In this document: piece by piece, positions 51,954 to 61,195 of the stretch
Layout: each line of letters begins with the position of its first letter
Numbering within the stretch: position 1 is the stretch's first letter
DNA from: Sulfobacillus acidophilus DSM 10332
Lineage (GTDB): Bacteria > Bacillota > Sulfobacillia > Sulfobacillales > Sulfobacillaceae
Assembly: GCA_000237975.1 (NCBI GenBank)
Contig: CP003179.1
Coordinates: 1,364,001-1,428,000 of the forward strand
Direction: 5' to 3'
DNA length: 64,000 nucleotides
The notes under the pieces: model-generated
Seen by the model: the letters and a program-made list of their open reading frames with translations, nothing else
Databases searched by the model: none
Told to the model about the DNA's origin: nothing
Translations under genes and position numbers: made by a program

Positions 51954-53326
51954 AGAGCATCACAGTAGGAGACGCGGTTCGTTGGACCGGTGGCCAGCCG
52001 CAGGCGGTGGATACGGCCCGGTCGATTGCGCGTTTGATTATCGACAGTCGGCAGGCGGGGCCTGACGCGTTATTTTTTGCCTTGCCGGGCACGAAGACTG
52101 ACGGTCACCAATATGTCCATCAGGTTTGGGCGGCAGGCGGCCTGGCGGTCGTGCGTCACGATTGGCATCCCGCGGACGGCCGGTCGGGTCCCGCGATTCG
52201 GGTTCCGGATCCCTTGCTCGCGATGGGGCAAATGATGCGCCAGGCCCTGGCCGAATGGGGGGTCACGGTTGTCGGGGTAACCGGGAGTGTCGGTAAAACC
52301 AGCGTCAAAGAGCTCACCCGGCAAGCACTCTCCGCCGTCTATGCGGTGGATGCCTCCGTCGGCAATTACAACACCGCCATTGGGTTGCCTTTGTCCTTTT
52401 TTAACGGATCGGCGGGCATTACGCATTTCGTGGCCGAAATGGGGATGAGTGCACCCGGCGAAATCCGTTATCTAACCCAAATTGCCCCCCCACGGGTGGC
52501 CATTATTACGTCAATCGGTCCGAGCCACCTGGAGCGCCTCGGAAGCATGGAGGCCATTCAACGGGCCAAAGGGGAAATTTTGGAAGGTGTGCGACCGGAC
52601 GGACTGGCGGTGCTGAACCGGTCCAATGCCTGGGTCCGGGCGCTCGGGGAACGGCATCGCACGACCCCGGTGTGGTGGTTTGGGACCGACAGCGATTGTG
52701 AAGCTCAGGTACTTGAGGCACGGGTGGAAGAACAGGGGACGTGGTTTCGCATCCGGGTCGACCGGGAGCAGGTGAGCCTCAAATTACCTTGGCTCGGATC
52801 CCATCACGGGCTCAATGTGGCCGCCAGTTTGTTGACCGCCCGCTTTTTAGGGGTTGATGTACAGCAGGCGGCTCACCGACTCGAACAGATTGAACCGACT
52901 CGCTCCCGGATTCAAATGCATGAGCATCAAGGCTGGACCTTGCTGGAAGATGTGTATAACGCCAGTCCGGCGTCCATGCGTGCGGCGCTGGATGTGTTAA
53001 AAACCCGCACGGGCAGGAAAATTGCGGTTTTGGGGGATATGTTGGAATTGGGCACGGAGGAAGCCGCCGGCCATCAGGAGGTTGGCCGCTACGCGGCGGA
53101 GGTGGCCGACTGGGTGATTGGCATCGGACCCCGGTCGCAATTATTGGTCGACGCGTGTCGGTCGACCGGTCATAGCCAATGCCAGTGGTTTGCCGACGGG
53201 GAATCGGCCGCGGCCTGGTTGGCCGACTTCCTCTTGCCGGGGGATACCGTATTGTTAAAGGCGTCCCGGGGGATGCAATTCGAAAAATTGGCCAGCTGGT
53301 TGGTCTCCGGGAGGGGCGCATCGTGA
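51950..53326 (+). CDS. murF: UDP-MurNAc-pentapeptide synthetase MurF
   Basis: A 458-residue Mur ligase with VGVTGSVGKTSVKELT as P-loop, FVAEMGMSAPGEIRYL, and ALLE-type C-terminal motif in LLEDVYNASPASMRAAL. It adds D-Ala-D-Ala to the tripeptide precursor. The start overlaps murE and the end overlaps mraY (GTGA). Confidence 0.95.
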   Translation: MKSITVGDAVRWTGGQPQAVDTARSIARLIIDSRQAGPDALFFALPGTKTDGHQYVHQVWAAGGLAVVRHDWHPADGRSGPAIRVPDPLLAMGQMMRQALAEWGVTVVGVTGSVGKTSVKELTRQALSAVYAVDASVGNYNTAIGLPLSFFNGSAGITHFVAEMGMSAPGEIRYLTQIAPPRVAIITSIGPSHLERLGSMEAIQRAKGEILEGVRPDGLAVLNRSNAWVRALGERHRTTPVWWFGTDSDCEAQVLEARVEEQGTWFRIRVDREQVSLKLPWLGSHHGLNVAASLLTARFLGVDVQQAAHRLEQIEPTRSRIQMHEHQGWTLLEDVYNASPASMRAALDVLKTRTGRKIAVLGDMLELGTEEAAGHQEVGRYAAEVADWVIGIGPRSQLLVDACRSTGHSQCQWFADGESAAAWLADFLLPGDTVLLKASRGMQFEKLASWLVSGRGAS

Positions 53327-54261
53327 CGGCGGCATGGGCGGGGGTCTTAAGCTTCTTGACGGCCTATGGCCTTGGCCCGATATTTATTCCTTGGCTTCGG
53401 CGGTTAAAGTTTGGCCAGCAGGTCCGGGAGGTCGGACCGGAAGCGCACCTGAAAAAGCAAGGGACACCCACCATGGGGGGCGTGTTGTTCCTTGTCGGAT
53501 TACCCCTCAGTGTGGCGTTGTTTCAACCGCACAATATCAGGGCGTGGGCTTTGGTAGGACTAACGCTGGGGTATGGGGCGATTGGATTCGTCGACGATTA
53601 TTTGAAGGTCGTGTTGAAACGGCCCTTAGGCCTTCGGGCACGGGAAAAATTGCTCTGGCAGATTTTGTTGGCGGTTTTGTTTACCTGGTTGGTCTCTCAT
53701 GTGGCCCCCGCCGCCCGCTATGTCCTGCCGTTTCATGGGGGCCGGATCGCGCCCGGGTGGTGGTACGGGCCGTTGTCAGTTTTGGCCATTTTGGGTGCGG
53801 GCAACGCCGTGAACATAACCGACGGCCTGGACGGGTTGGCCGGCGGAGCTACAGCCATTTCGTTTTTATTTTATGCGGTTTGGGGGTTGTGGACGCACGA
53901 CCGGGCGTTGGAAATTTTCAGCTTGGCGCTCATCGGCGGCCTCGTCGGTTTTTTACGGTATAATCTCCATCCTGCCCGGGTGTTTATGGGGGATACCGGA
54001 TCATTGGCCTTGGGAGCCGGGTTGGGTGGGGCCGCGGTCTTATCCGGCACGACGTTGCTTTTGCCGCTGGTGGGCATTTTATTCGTGGTGGAAACGCTGT
54101 CGGTGGTCATCCAGGTCGTCAGTTTTCGGCTCACCGGCCGTCGCATTTTTCGCATGAGTCCCTTGCACCATCACTTCGAATTGGGGGGGTGGTCCGAGGA
54201 ACGGGTGGTGACCGTGTTCTGGATGGTGTCGTTGGTGGGGGCGATTTTGGCCTGGTGGTAG
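53323..54261 (+). CDS. mraY: Phospho-MurNAc-pentapeptide transferase MraY
   Basis: A 312-residue membrane enzyme with about ten helices. Signature motifs are KKQGTPTMGG, FVDDYLKV, NAVNITDGLDGLAGG, FMGDTGSLALGAGL and SPLHHHFELGGWSE. It makes lipid I at the inner face of the membrane. The GTG at 53323 overlaps the murF stop; the longer open frame from 53179 lies within murF. In most dcw clusters murD follows, but here ftsW does. Confidence 0.95.
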   Translation: MTAAWAGVLSFLTAYGLGPIFIPWLRRLKFGQQVREVGPEAHLKKQGTPTMGGVLFLVGLPLSVALFQPHNIRAWALVGLTLGYGAIGFVDDYLKVVLKRPLGLRAREKLLWQILLAVLFTWLVSHVAPAARYVLPFHGGRIAPGWWYGPLSVLAILGAGNAVNITDGLDGLAGGATAISFLFYAVWGLWTHDRALEIFSLALIGGLVGFLRYNLHPARVFMGDTGSLALGAGLGGAAVLSGTTLLLPLVGILFVVETLSVVIQVVSFRLTGRRIFRMSPLHHHFELGGWSEERVVTVFWMVSLVGAILAWW

Positions 54262-54288
54262 CCCGGCGGGAGAGGAGGGCGCTTTCGG

Positions 54289-55389
54289 ATGCAGCAAACC
54301 AAAACTATGCCGTTTGATTATGTGCTTTTATTGGCGGTGTTGGGCCTCTTGGCGATGGGCACCATCATTGTGTTTTCGGCCAGTGCGTCCACCGCGTACC
54401 ATACCTATGGCACTCCCTATTATTACTTGGAGCGGCAATTAATGTGGGCGGGGCTGGGCCTCATTGTTCTGGTGGTGACGTCCCGCATTGATTATTGGCG
54501 GTATCAACGGTGGGCGTTTCCGTTGTTTGCGGTATCGGTGGCCCTATTAGGTCTCGTGCTGATTCCCCATGTGGGCATTGAAATTAACGGGGCCCGGCGT
54601 TGGTTGGGGGCCGGGCCGTTACAGGTGCAACCGTCGGAACTGGCCAAAATCGGCGTCATCTTTTTGTTTGCCCGCTTGTTTACTTTGCATCAAGATCGCA
54701 TGGAGGACTTTTGGCGCGGGGTCATCCCCCATTTACTGTTGGCGGGCGTGGTGTTTGGATTGGTGTTGGCCGAGCCCGATTTAGGGACGACGCTGACCAT
54801 CGCGGGAACCTTTTTTGTGATGTTGTTTGTCGCCGGTGCCCGAAAACGCCATTTGGCCGCGCTGGCAGGGTCCGGCCTGCCCTTGTTGGCGGTGGCGATT
54901 ATTGCCGAACCGTACCGGCTGCAGCGAATCGTCGCGTTTACCGATCCTTGGAAACATCCGTTGGGGGAAGGCTTTCATACCATTCAAGCGCTTCTCGCGT
55001 TGGGATCCGGCGGTATTTTGGGCTTGGGCCTCGGTTATTCCCGGCAAGCGCTGGGATTTTTACCGGAGTCGTTTACGGACTTTATTTTTGCGGTGCTCGG
55101 CGAAGAGTTGGGGTTGGTCGGCACCTTGACGGTGGTGATGCTGTTTTTGGTCGTGGCGTGGCGGGGGTATCGCATCGCCATGCGCGCTCCCGATTTATTT
55201 TCCAGCCTCTTGGCCACCGGTTTTACGACCATCATCGCCATTCAAGCCGCCATTAACATGGGGGTGGTGACCGCCACCTTGCCGGTCACCGGGATTACCT
55301 TGCCGTTTATCAGTTATGGGGGATCGTCATTGGTGCTGAGTTTAGCCGGGATTGGGGTCTTGCTCAATATCAGCAGGCACACCACGTAA
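54289..55389 (+). CDS. ftsW: FtsW/SpoVE-family glycosyltransferase
   Basis: A 366-residue SEDS protein with about ten membrane helices. Conserved blocks include TIIVFSASASTAYHTYG, NGARRWLGAGPLQVQPSELA, LAEPDLGTTLTI, ESFTDFIFAVLGEELG and PFISYGGSSLVLSLAGIG. It polymerises lipid II at the septum or, if a SpoVE, during spore cortex formation; the two cannot be told apart by eye. ATG 54289 follows GAGGAGGG. Confidence 0.93.
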   Translation: MQQTKTMPFDYVLLLAVLGLLAMGTIIVFSASASTAYHTYGTPYYYLERQLMWAGLGLIVLVVTSRIDYWRYQRWAFPLFAVSVALLGLVLIPHVGIEINGARRWLGAGPLQVQPSELAKIGVIFLFARLFTLHQDRMEDFWRGVIPHLLLAGVVFGLVLAEPDLGTTLTIAGTFFVMLFVAGARKRHLAALAGSGLPLLAVAIIAEPYRLQRIVAFTDPWKHPLGEGFHTIQALLALGSGGILGLGLGYSRQALGFLPESFTDFIFAVLGEELGLVGTLTVVMLFLVVAWRGYRIAMRAPDLFSSLLATGFTTIIAIQAAINMGVVTATLPVTGITLPFISYGGSSLVLSLAGIGVLLNISRHTT

Positions 55390-55443
55390 AACCGTGCATA
55401 CCGTACCAATGCCGAGGGAATCCCCAAACCAGGAGGGTCAGAC

Positions 55444-56553
55444 ATGCGGGTCGTCTTAACCGGAGGTGGGAGTGGCGGGCATATTTATCCGGCGCTGGCG
55501 ATTGCGCGAGGATTAATGGCAGAAAATCCTAACCACCGAATTCTTTACATCGGGACACGCCACGGGTTGGAACACGATTTGGTGCCGCGGGCGGGCATAT
55601 CGTTCCGTACCATTCATGCCCGCGGTCTCTTGGTTAAAGGCTGGCGCGGAAAAATTGCCGGGGCCGGGGCATTGGCCGCGGGAATTCGCGACGCTTGGTC
55701 CATTCTCCGCCGGGAACGGCCGGACGTCGTGGTAGGGACCGGCGGTTATGTATCGGGCCCGGTGGGTCTGGTGGCGTCCTGGTTGAAGATTCCTTTGGTC
55801 ATTCAAGAACAAAACGCCTTTCCCGGTTTAACCAATCGCACCTTGGCCCGCCGGGCGTATGCCGTGGTGACACCGTGGGAAGAGGCGCGGCAATATTTTC
55901 CATCCCATACGCGTGTGGTCCTGGCCGGGAATCCCGTCCAAGTGACCACGACACACACCCGGGAATCGGCACGGGTCGCATTAGGATTGGATCCGAAGAT
56001 CCGCGTGTTGATGGTGACCGGGGGCAGTCAGGGAGCCGCGGCCCTCAACGCGTGGGTCACCGAGCTCTTGCCCGAACTGCACCAGGCGACCGATTGGGGC
56101 ATTATTTGGGCGACCGGAAGCCGTTATTACGAAACGGTCAAGAACGCCGTAGATCCCGTCATAGGGCACCTTCCGCCGTCTCGGTTTCGGATGGAACCGT
56201 ATTTTTACGAGATTCAAACGGTCTATCGAGCCGCCGATTTATTTGTCGGCCGTGCCGGGGCCATGACGATTGCCGATTGCCAGGCGTTTGGGGTGCCGGC
56301 GGTGTTGGTGCCGTCGCCACACGTGTCGGAAAACCACCAGGCCAAAAACGCGTCGGCGATTCAAGCCCGGGGCGCCGGGTTGGCGATAGAAGAGGGGCAG
56401 CTGGTCGGACAAACCGGGACGATTTTATCCCTTTTAAGGGATACCGCACGGTTGTCCACCATGCAGGCGGCGATGCAGGCGCTTTACGACCCCCACGCAT
56501 TAGATCGGATTTTAGCAACCATTAATCATGCGGCAGGTCGGAGGCGGAGTTGA
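55444..56553 (+). CDS. murG: UDP-GlcNAc:lipid I transferase MurG
   Basis: A 369-residue GT-B enzyme. The N-terminal glycine loop is VVLTGGGSGGHIYPALAIA, the central part has VVVGTGGYVSGPV and IQEQNAFPGLTNR, and the C-terminal domain MVTGGSQGAAALN and GRAGAMTIAD. It converts lipid I to lipid II on the inner membrane face. ATG 55444 follows AGGAGGG. Its stop overlaps the murB start. Confidence 0.96.
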   Translation: MRVVLTGGGSGGHIYPALAIARGLMAENPNHRILYIGTRHGLEHDLVPRAGISFRTIHARGLLVKGWRGKIAGAGALAAGIRDAWSILRRERPDVVVGTGGYVSGPVGLVASWLKIPLVIQEQNAFPGLTNRTLARRAYAVVTPWEEARQYFPSHTRVVLAGNPVQVTTTHTRESARVALGLDPKIRVLMVTGGSQGAAALNAWVTELLPELHQATDWGIIWATGSRYYETVKNAVDPVIGHLPPSRFRMEPYFYEIQTVYRAADLFVGRAGAMTIADCQAFGVPAVLVPSPHVSENHQAKNASAIQARGAGLAIEEGQLVGQTGTILSLLRDTARLSTMQAAMQALYDPHALDRILATINHAAGRRRS

Positions 56554-57530
56554 TGCAATGGGAACCGATTATCGCGGAATTGCGTACCATGGCGGTGGGC
56601 ACGGTCCGCGTCGACGAACCGCTGAGCCGTCACACCTCGTTTCGCATTGGCGGCCCGGCGCGGGTGTTCGTCGAACCCGAGGACATGAATGGGGTTATCC
56701 AAGTATTGGATTGGATCCGTGATCGGCATTTACCGTATTTTATTATTGGTCAGGGTACCAATATTCTTGTCTCGGACCGCGGAGTGGACGCGATTGTGGT
56801 CTCGACCAGCCGGGGATTGCGCCAAATCGTCGTCGAGCCTCCGCGAATTCAGGCGGGCTCGGGTGTTCTCCTGACAAAATTGTGCCACGTGGCGGCGCGG
56901 CATCACTTGGCGGGATTGGAATTTGCCATCAGTATTCCCGGAACGCTGGGCGGAGCTTTGGTGATGAATGCCGGCGCGCACGGATCCTCCATGGTGGATG
57001 TCGTGGCCACGGTTTTGGTGTGGGACCAAGCGGTCGGGGTCCATCGAATTGACGGGGCGGAAGCCGAATTTCAATATCGTCAAAGCCGGTTCATGCACCA
57101 ATCGTGGATCGCCCTGGAAGCGGAATTAGTGCTCACGCCGGACGACCCCGAAAAGATTCGGGAACGGATGGCCCATAACATGGCATATCGGATGAAAAGT
57201 CAACCGGTCGGGGAGCCCAACGCCGGCAGCGTGTTTAAAAATCCGCTTCCCGAGTATGCCGGCCGTTTGATTGAAAATGTGGGCGCCAAAGGCTGGCGGG
57301 AAGGGGACGCGGAAGTCTCCCCGATGCATGCCAACTTTATCGTCAATACCGGTCATGCCCGAGCCGTAGACGTTTTACGGCTGATGCGACGGGTGCGCCG
57401 GGCGGTTTATCAACAAACGGGTATCGTTTTGCGCCCGGAAGTACGTTGGATTGGTCCCGGAGAGGGAGGCACCGACACAACATGGGAGAATTTGTGGTAC
57501 GCGGAGGGCGACGGATTGACGGACGAATAA
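56553..57530 (+). CDS. murB: UDP-N-acetylenolpyruvoylglucosamine reductase MurB
   Basis: A 325-residue FAD enzyme, type II MurB by length. Motifs are RHTSFRIGGPARVFVEP, IIGQGTNILVSDRGVDA, EFAISIPGTLGGALVMNAGA and the catalytic-serine loop PNAGSVFKNP. It reduces the MurA product to UDP-MurNAc. ATG 56553 overlaps the murG stop (TGATG). The 3' end overlaps murA by 49 nt. Confidence 0.95.
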   Translation: MQWEPIIAELRTMAVGTVRVDEPLSRHTSFRIGGPARVFVEPEDMNGVIQVLDWIRDRHLPYFIIGQGTNILVSDRGVDAIVVSTSRGLRQIVVEPPRIQAGSGVLLTKLCHVAARHHLAGLEFAISIPGTLGGALVMNAGAHGSSMVDVVATVLVWDQAVGVHRIDGAEAEFQYRQSRFMHQSWIALEAELVLTPDDPEKIRERMAHNMAYRMKSQPVGEPNAGSVFKNPLPEYAGRLIENVGAKGWREGDAEVSPMHANFIVNTGHARAVDVLRLMRRVRRAVYQQTGIVLRPEVRWIGPGEGGTDTTWENLWYAEGDGLTDE

Positions 57531-58738
57531 CCGTCCATGGCGCAAAAAATGCCGCCCTGCCGATTTTAGCGGCATCTTTACTGGCGTCCAGCCCGGTGAC
57601 GCTTTATGATATCCCCCGTTTGCGCGACGTGGATGTCATGATTGAGGTGTTATTAGCGCTCGGTGCACGGGTCGAGCGTTCCGGTACGACGGTGTGGATT
57701 GACCCGCGTGATATTCATACCTATGCGGTCCCGGCGGAATTAATGCAGAAGATGCGGGCGTCGATTTTTGTGTTAGGTCCGTTATTGGCTCGCTTAGGGC
57801 GTGCTTCGGCCATTCAACCCGGTGGATGCGCCATTGGCGATCGGCCGATTGATTTGCACCTTTATGCGCTCACGCAATTAGGTGCCCAACTGACCGAAGA
57901 GGCGGGAAGTACGGAATTGGTCGCCGAGCGCTTGCGGGGAGCTCAGGTCCATTTGACCTATCCCTCCGTCGGCGCCACCGAAAATCTTATGATGGCGGCC
58001 GCTTTGGCGGAAGGCGAGACGCGCATTCGCAATGCCGCCATGGAACCGGAAATCGTGGATTTGGCCCAGTTTCTGGAGCGTATGGGCGCCGTCGTCCGGG
58101 GAGCGGGAACATCGGATATTCGGATTGTGGGCCAGCCGACGTTGACGGGTACGGACTATCAGATTATTCCTGACCGTATTGAGGCGGCGACCTATGCGTT
58201 GGCCGTCGCAGCCACCGGGGGCCGTCTGGTGCTCGAGAACTGTATTGCCGACCATTTGCCCGGTCTTTGGGGACGTTTGCGGGAAGTCGGGGTGGATGTT
58301 CGGGACGGTGAAGGGGATGTGGTGGAAATCGTGGCGCCCGACCGTTATCCGGTTCGGCCGATTTCGGTCCACACCGGGCCTTATCCCGGGTTTGCAACCG
58401 ACATGCAAGCCCAATTCATGGCCTTTTTGCTGAAAGTGCCGGGCGTCCATTTGATTTCCGAGCGGGTGTTTGAAAACCGGTTGGGGCACGCGCGGGAGTT
58501 ACGCCGATTGGGAGCCCAAATTATCGCCGACCAGCGGGTGGCCTTGATTTATGGCGGGAAACCTTTAAGGGGCGCCGCCGTCACCGCCGGTGACCTGCGG
58601 GCGGGTGCCGCTTTGGTCATTGCCGGATTGATGGCCGAAGGAGAGACGGTAATTAGCGGACGGGAAGTGATTGAACGCGGATACGAGCAGCTGGATCAAA
58701 ACCTGTCGCAATTGGGCGCCGACGTGGTGGCTCGGTGA
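57482..58738 (+). CDS. murA: UDP-GlcNAc 1-carboxyvinyltransferase MurA
   Basis: A 418-residue EPT-fold enzyme. The catalytic Cys116 stands in IQPGGCAIGDRPID, so the fosfomycin-sensitive Cys form is expected. The start MGEFVVRGGRRIDGRITV and substrate motif HGAKNAALPILAASLL are typical. It performs the first committed step of peptidoglycan synthesis, before MurB. ATG 57482 lies inside murB; GGGAGG is upstream. Confidence 0.95.
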   Translation: MGEFVVRGGRRIDGRITVHGAKNAALPILAASLLASSPVTLYDIPRLRDVDVMIEVLLALGARVERSGTTVWIDPRDIHTYAVPAELMQKMRASIFVLGPLLARLGRASAIQPGGCAIGDRPIDLHLYALTQLGAQLTEEAGSTELVAERLRGAQVHLTYPSVGATENLMMAAALAEGETRIRNAAMEPEIVDLAQFLERMGAVVRGAGTSDIRIVGQPTLTGTDYQIIPDRIEAATYALAVAATGGRLVLENCIADHLPGLWGRLREVGVDVRDGEGDVVEIVAPDRYPVRPISVHTGPYPGFATDMQAQFMAFLLKVPGVHLISERVFENRLGHARELRRLGAQIIADQRVALIYGGKPLRGAAVTAGDLRAGAALVIAGLMAEGETVISGREVIERGYEQLDQNLSQLGADVVAR

Positions 58739-58744
58739 TATACT
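58736..58744 (+). promoter_or_regulatory. Possible internal extended -10 promoter
   Basis: TGA followed by TATACT at the murA stop codon forms an extended -10 box 30 nt before the DUF881 gene. It could supply extra transcription for the DUF881-sbp-ftsA-ftsZ end of the cluster. No good -35 at standard spacing. Confidence 0.4.
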
Positions 58745-58774
58745 GACCCTATCACGAGTGGTAGGAGATCCGAG

Positions 58775-59509
58775 ATGGTAAAGCGGTTTCGGCAAGAGCC
58801 TTCCCCCGGGGCGCCCTCGCGCTGGCATTGGGTTGTGGCCGCCTTGGTGCTGGTGATGGGGTTTTTAGTGACCGAACAGATCGAGACCATTCAGGCCATC
58901 AATCGCACGGCCCAACTCGAAGAGGGGCAGCTGCTCAGCGATTTGGTGACCCGTACGGATCAGGAAAACGGGCAACTGACAAATCAAATCCTTGCCGTCA
59001 AAGCGCAATTGGCGGCGTTGCCGGTGGAACCCCGCGTGACCGGGTTGTCTCGGGCCTTGGCCGCTAACCAAGTGTGGGCAGGTCTGACCCCGGTTACGGG
59101 TGCCGGGGTTCAGGTGATCATTCATGATGCCACCCGGCCGGCCTTTCCGGGTGAACCGGCCATGCTGGAATTGGTCCACGATCAATATGTGTTGCGGATT
59201 GTCTCCTTGCTCTCGGCTGCGGGTGCCCGGGCCATTGCCATCGACGGCCAGCGTTACACCGCCACCACCTCGATTTACTGTGCCGGACCTACCATTCGGA
59301 TTAATAACGTACCTTACGGCTCGCCCTATGTGATTTCGGCGGTGGGGCCGGTGGGGCCCATGGTGTCCATGTTGGCCAACGACCCGGACATCCAAGGATG
59401 GGCCCAACTGGTCTATATTCATTGGGCTCCTGTGCGCCATCTGGTCATTGCCGGATATAACCAGCCCTTACACTACACGTGGGCGAAACCTGTTAAGATA
59501 GGGAAGTAA
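58775..59509 (+). CDS. DUF881 family protein (YlxW/YlxX-like)
   Basis: A 244-residue single-pass protein. A membrane helix near residues 18-36 is followed by a coiled coil (RTDQENGQLTNQILAVKAQL) and an exported alpha/beta domain with the DUF881 block GAGVQVIIHDATRP, LVHDQYVLRIVSLLSAAGAR, and AIDGQRYTATTSIYCAGPTI. In B. subtilis ylxW and ylxX sit in the same place, between divIB and sbp. Function unknown, probably division-linked. divIB itself is missing upstream. Confidence 0.88.
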   Translation: MVKRFRQEPSPGAPSRWHWVVAALVLVMGFLVTEQIETIQAINRTAQLEEGQLLSDLVTRTDQENGQLTNQILAVKAQLAALPVEPRVTGLSRALAANQVWAGLTPVTGAGVQVIIHDATRPAFPGEPAMLELVHDQYVLRIVSLLSAAGARAIAIDGQRYTATTSIYCAGPTIRINNVPYGSPYVISAVGPVGPMVSMLANDPDIQGWAQLVYIHWAPVRHLVIAGYNQPLHYTWAKPVKIGK

Positions 59510-59533
59510 AATTTTGCCCGGGGGGACCCAAGC

Positions 59534-59902
59534 GTGTGGATTGTGGTAATCGGACTGGCGTTGGGTGTCATGCTCGGCTTGGCCCTGCCCAATGTATTGC
59601 CGGCGTCTTTTGCGCATTACTTGTCCATTGCTCTCCTGGCGGCGTTGGATTCCGCTTTTGGCGGATTGCGCGCCAGTCTGGAAAATAAGTTCGTGCCGAT
59701 GACCTTTGTCACCGGGCTTATTTCCAATGCCGTGTTGGCGGGATTGCTGACCTTCTTGGGGGACAAGATGGGCGTGCAGTTATATTACGCCGCATTATTT
59801 GCATTTGGCTTCCGGATCTTTCAAAATCTCGGTAACATCCGCCATCTGCTGATTGATCGATGGATGAAATCCCGCGGAAAATTGCGGCAAAGTCGTGGGT
59901 AA
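59534..59902 (+). CDS. sbp: Small basic protein Sbp (DUF1290)
   Basis: A 122-residue membrane protein with three to four helices and a basic tail (RWMKSRGKLRQSRG). The LAALDSAFGGLRASLENKF motif is characteristic of Sbp. It lies directly before ftsA, as in B. subtilis. GTG 59534 follows GGGGGGA. Function unknown. Confidence 0.9.
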   Translation: MWIVVIGLALGVMLGLALPNVLPASFAHYLSIALLAALDSAFGGLRASLENKFVPMTFVTGLISNAVLAGLLTFLGDKMGVQLYYAALFAFGFRIFQNLGNIRHLLIDRWMKSRGKLRQSRG

Positions 59903-59962
59903 TGCAGGAAAATAGGGATTGACAGAGAAGTCATCAATAAGTACCCGTGGCGGAGGGGCTGT

Positions 59963-61159
59963 ATGGCCAAAAGACAATTAATGTTGGCATTAGATGTAGG
60001 GACGACCAAGGTGTCGGCCATGGTCGGCGAGGTGCGTCCCGACGGGGAATTGGCGGTATTGGGAATCGCCGCCACCCCGGTCACCGGGATGCGGCGCGGA
60101 TTGGTATTTGAAGTCGAGCGCGTCGCGTTGGCCATACGCGATGCGGTGAATCGAGCCAATAGCATGGCAGGTACGGAACTGACGCAAGCGGCGGTGGCCG
60201 TGAATGGGGATCATTTGGCGGTTATTCCCGGACAAGCCCGTTTGGCGTTAAAGACCGGCACCGTCCGCCCCGAAGATGTACAGCAGGTAACCTTGAAAGC
60301 CGCCCAACTCTCGCTGGACGGTGACCACGAATTAGTCCAGGTCATTCGCCGTGGGCTGGCCGTGGACGGATTTCGCGGTGTGGTGGATCCCGTGGGGATG
60401 GTGGCCCGTGAAATTGAAGCGGAGGTCCTGGTGGTGACGGGGCTGACCACCGTGTTACGTAACCTCCGGCGCGTCGTCAATATGGCCGGGATTACCCCCG
60501 TCCTATGGGTGCCGGCGCCTCGGGCGTCTGCCGAAGGCGTGTTGGCCGATGACGAAAAGCAAATCGGGGCGGTGCATCTGGATATCGGCGGCGGGACGAC
60601 CGGCGTGACGGTCTACCGGGGCGGTCATATTCAGTATTTGGGGGTGGTTCCGCTGGGCGGCGAGGCCATTACGTCGGACCTCAGTTTGGGGTTAGGCATC
60701 GTAACCACCCAGGCCGAGCGCCTCAAATTGGAATATGCCGCACTAGGATCCGAGCGGGAGGGGACTTTAGAGGTTCGGGCAGTCAGCGGGCAATCGGTGA
60801 AACTGATCCCGGTCCATGAACTGGAAGAGATTGTCGATGCACGTGTCGACGAGTGGGTGTCTCTGGTGGAAGAACATTTGAAACGTTTGGATTGGCCTAA
60901 AGGACCGGCGGCGGGTGTTATAGTGACCGGGGGCGGCGCGTTATTGAAAGGATTAAATTCATATTTAGAACAACGGTGGGGCTGGCCGGTGCGGTTGGGG
61001 GCTCCTCATTCCTTGGGAGGGCTTTCCGACCTGTCGAAAAGTCCCGGCTATGCCGTGGTGATTGGAGTCGCTCGGGCTCAAATGGAAGCCGGGTTACCAA
61101 AAGAACAGGAGAACTGGTGGCGTCGCCTGACCCAATGGTGGGTGAAATTGTGGAATTAA
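59963..61159 (+). CDS. ftsA: Cell-division protein FtsA
   Basis: A 398-residue actin-like ATPase. Phosphate and nucleotide motifs are LALDVGTTKVSAMVGEV, VHLDIGGGTTGVTVYRGG and VIVTGGGALLKGL. The C terminus ends in the amphipathic membrane-targeting helix WWRRLTQWWVKLWN. FtsA tethers FtsZ filaments to the membrane. ATG 59963 follows GGAGGGG; ftsZ starts 36 nt after it. Confidence 0.95.
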   Translation: MAKRQLMLALDVGTTKVSAMVGEVRPDGELAVLGIAATPVTGMRRGLVFEVERVALAIRDAVNRANSMAGTELTQAAVAVNGDHLAVIPGQARLALKTGTVRPEDVQQVTLKAAQLSLDGDHELVQVIRRGLAVDGFRGVVDPVGMVAREIEAEVLVVTGLTTVLRNLRRVVNMAGITPVLWVPAPRASAEGVLADDEKQIGAVHLDIGGGTTGVTVYRGGHIQYLGVVPLGGEAITSDLSLGLGIVTTQAERLKLEYAALGSEREGTLEVRAVSGQSVKLIPVHELEEIVDARVDEWVSLVEEHLKRLDWPKGPAAGVIVTGGGALLKGLNSYLEQRWGWPVRLGAPHSLGGLSDLSKSPGYAVVIGVARAQMEAGLPKEQENWWRRLTQWWVKLWN

Positions 61160-61195
61160 TCGTGAACCGGGGACCCGAAACAGGGAGGAAACAGG

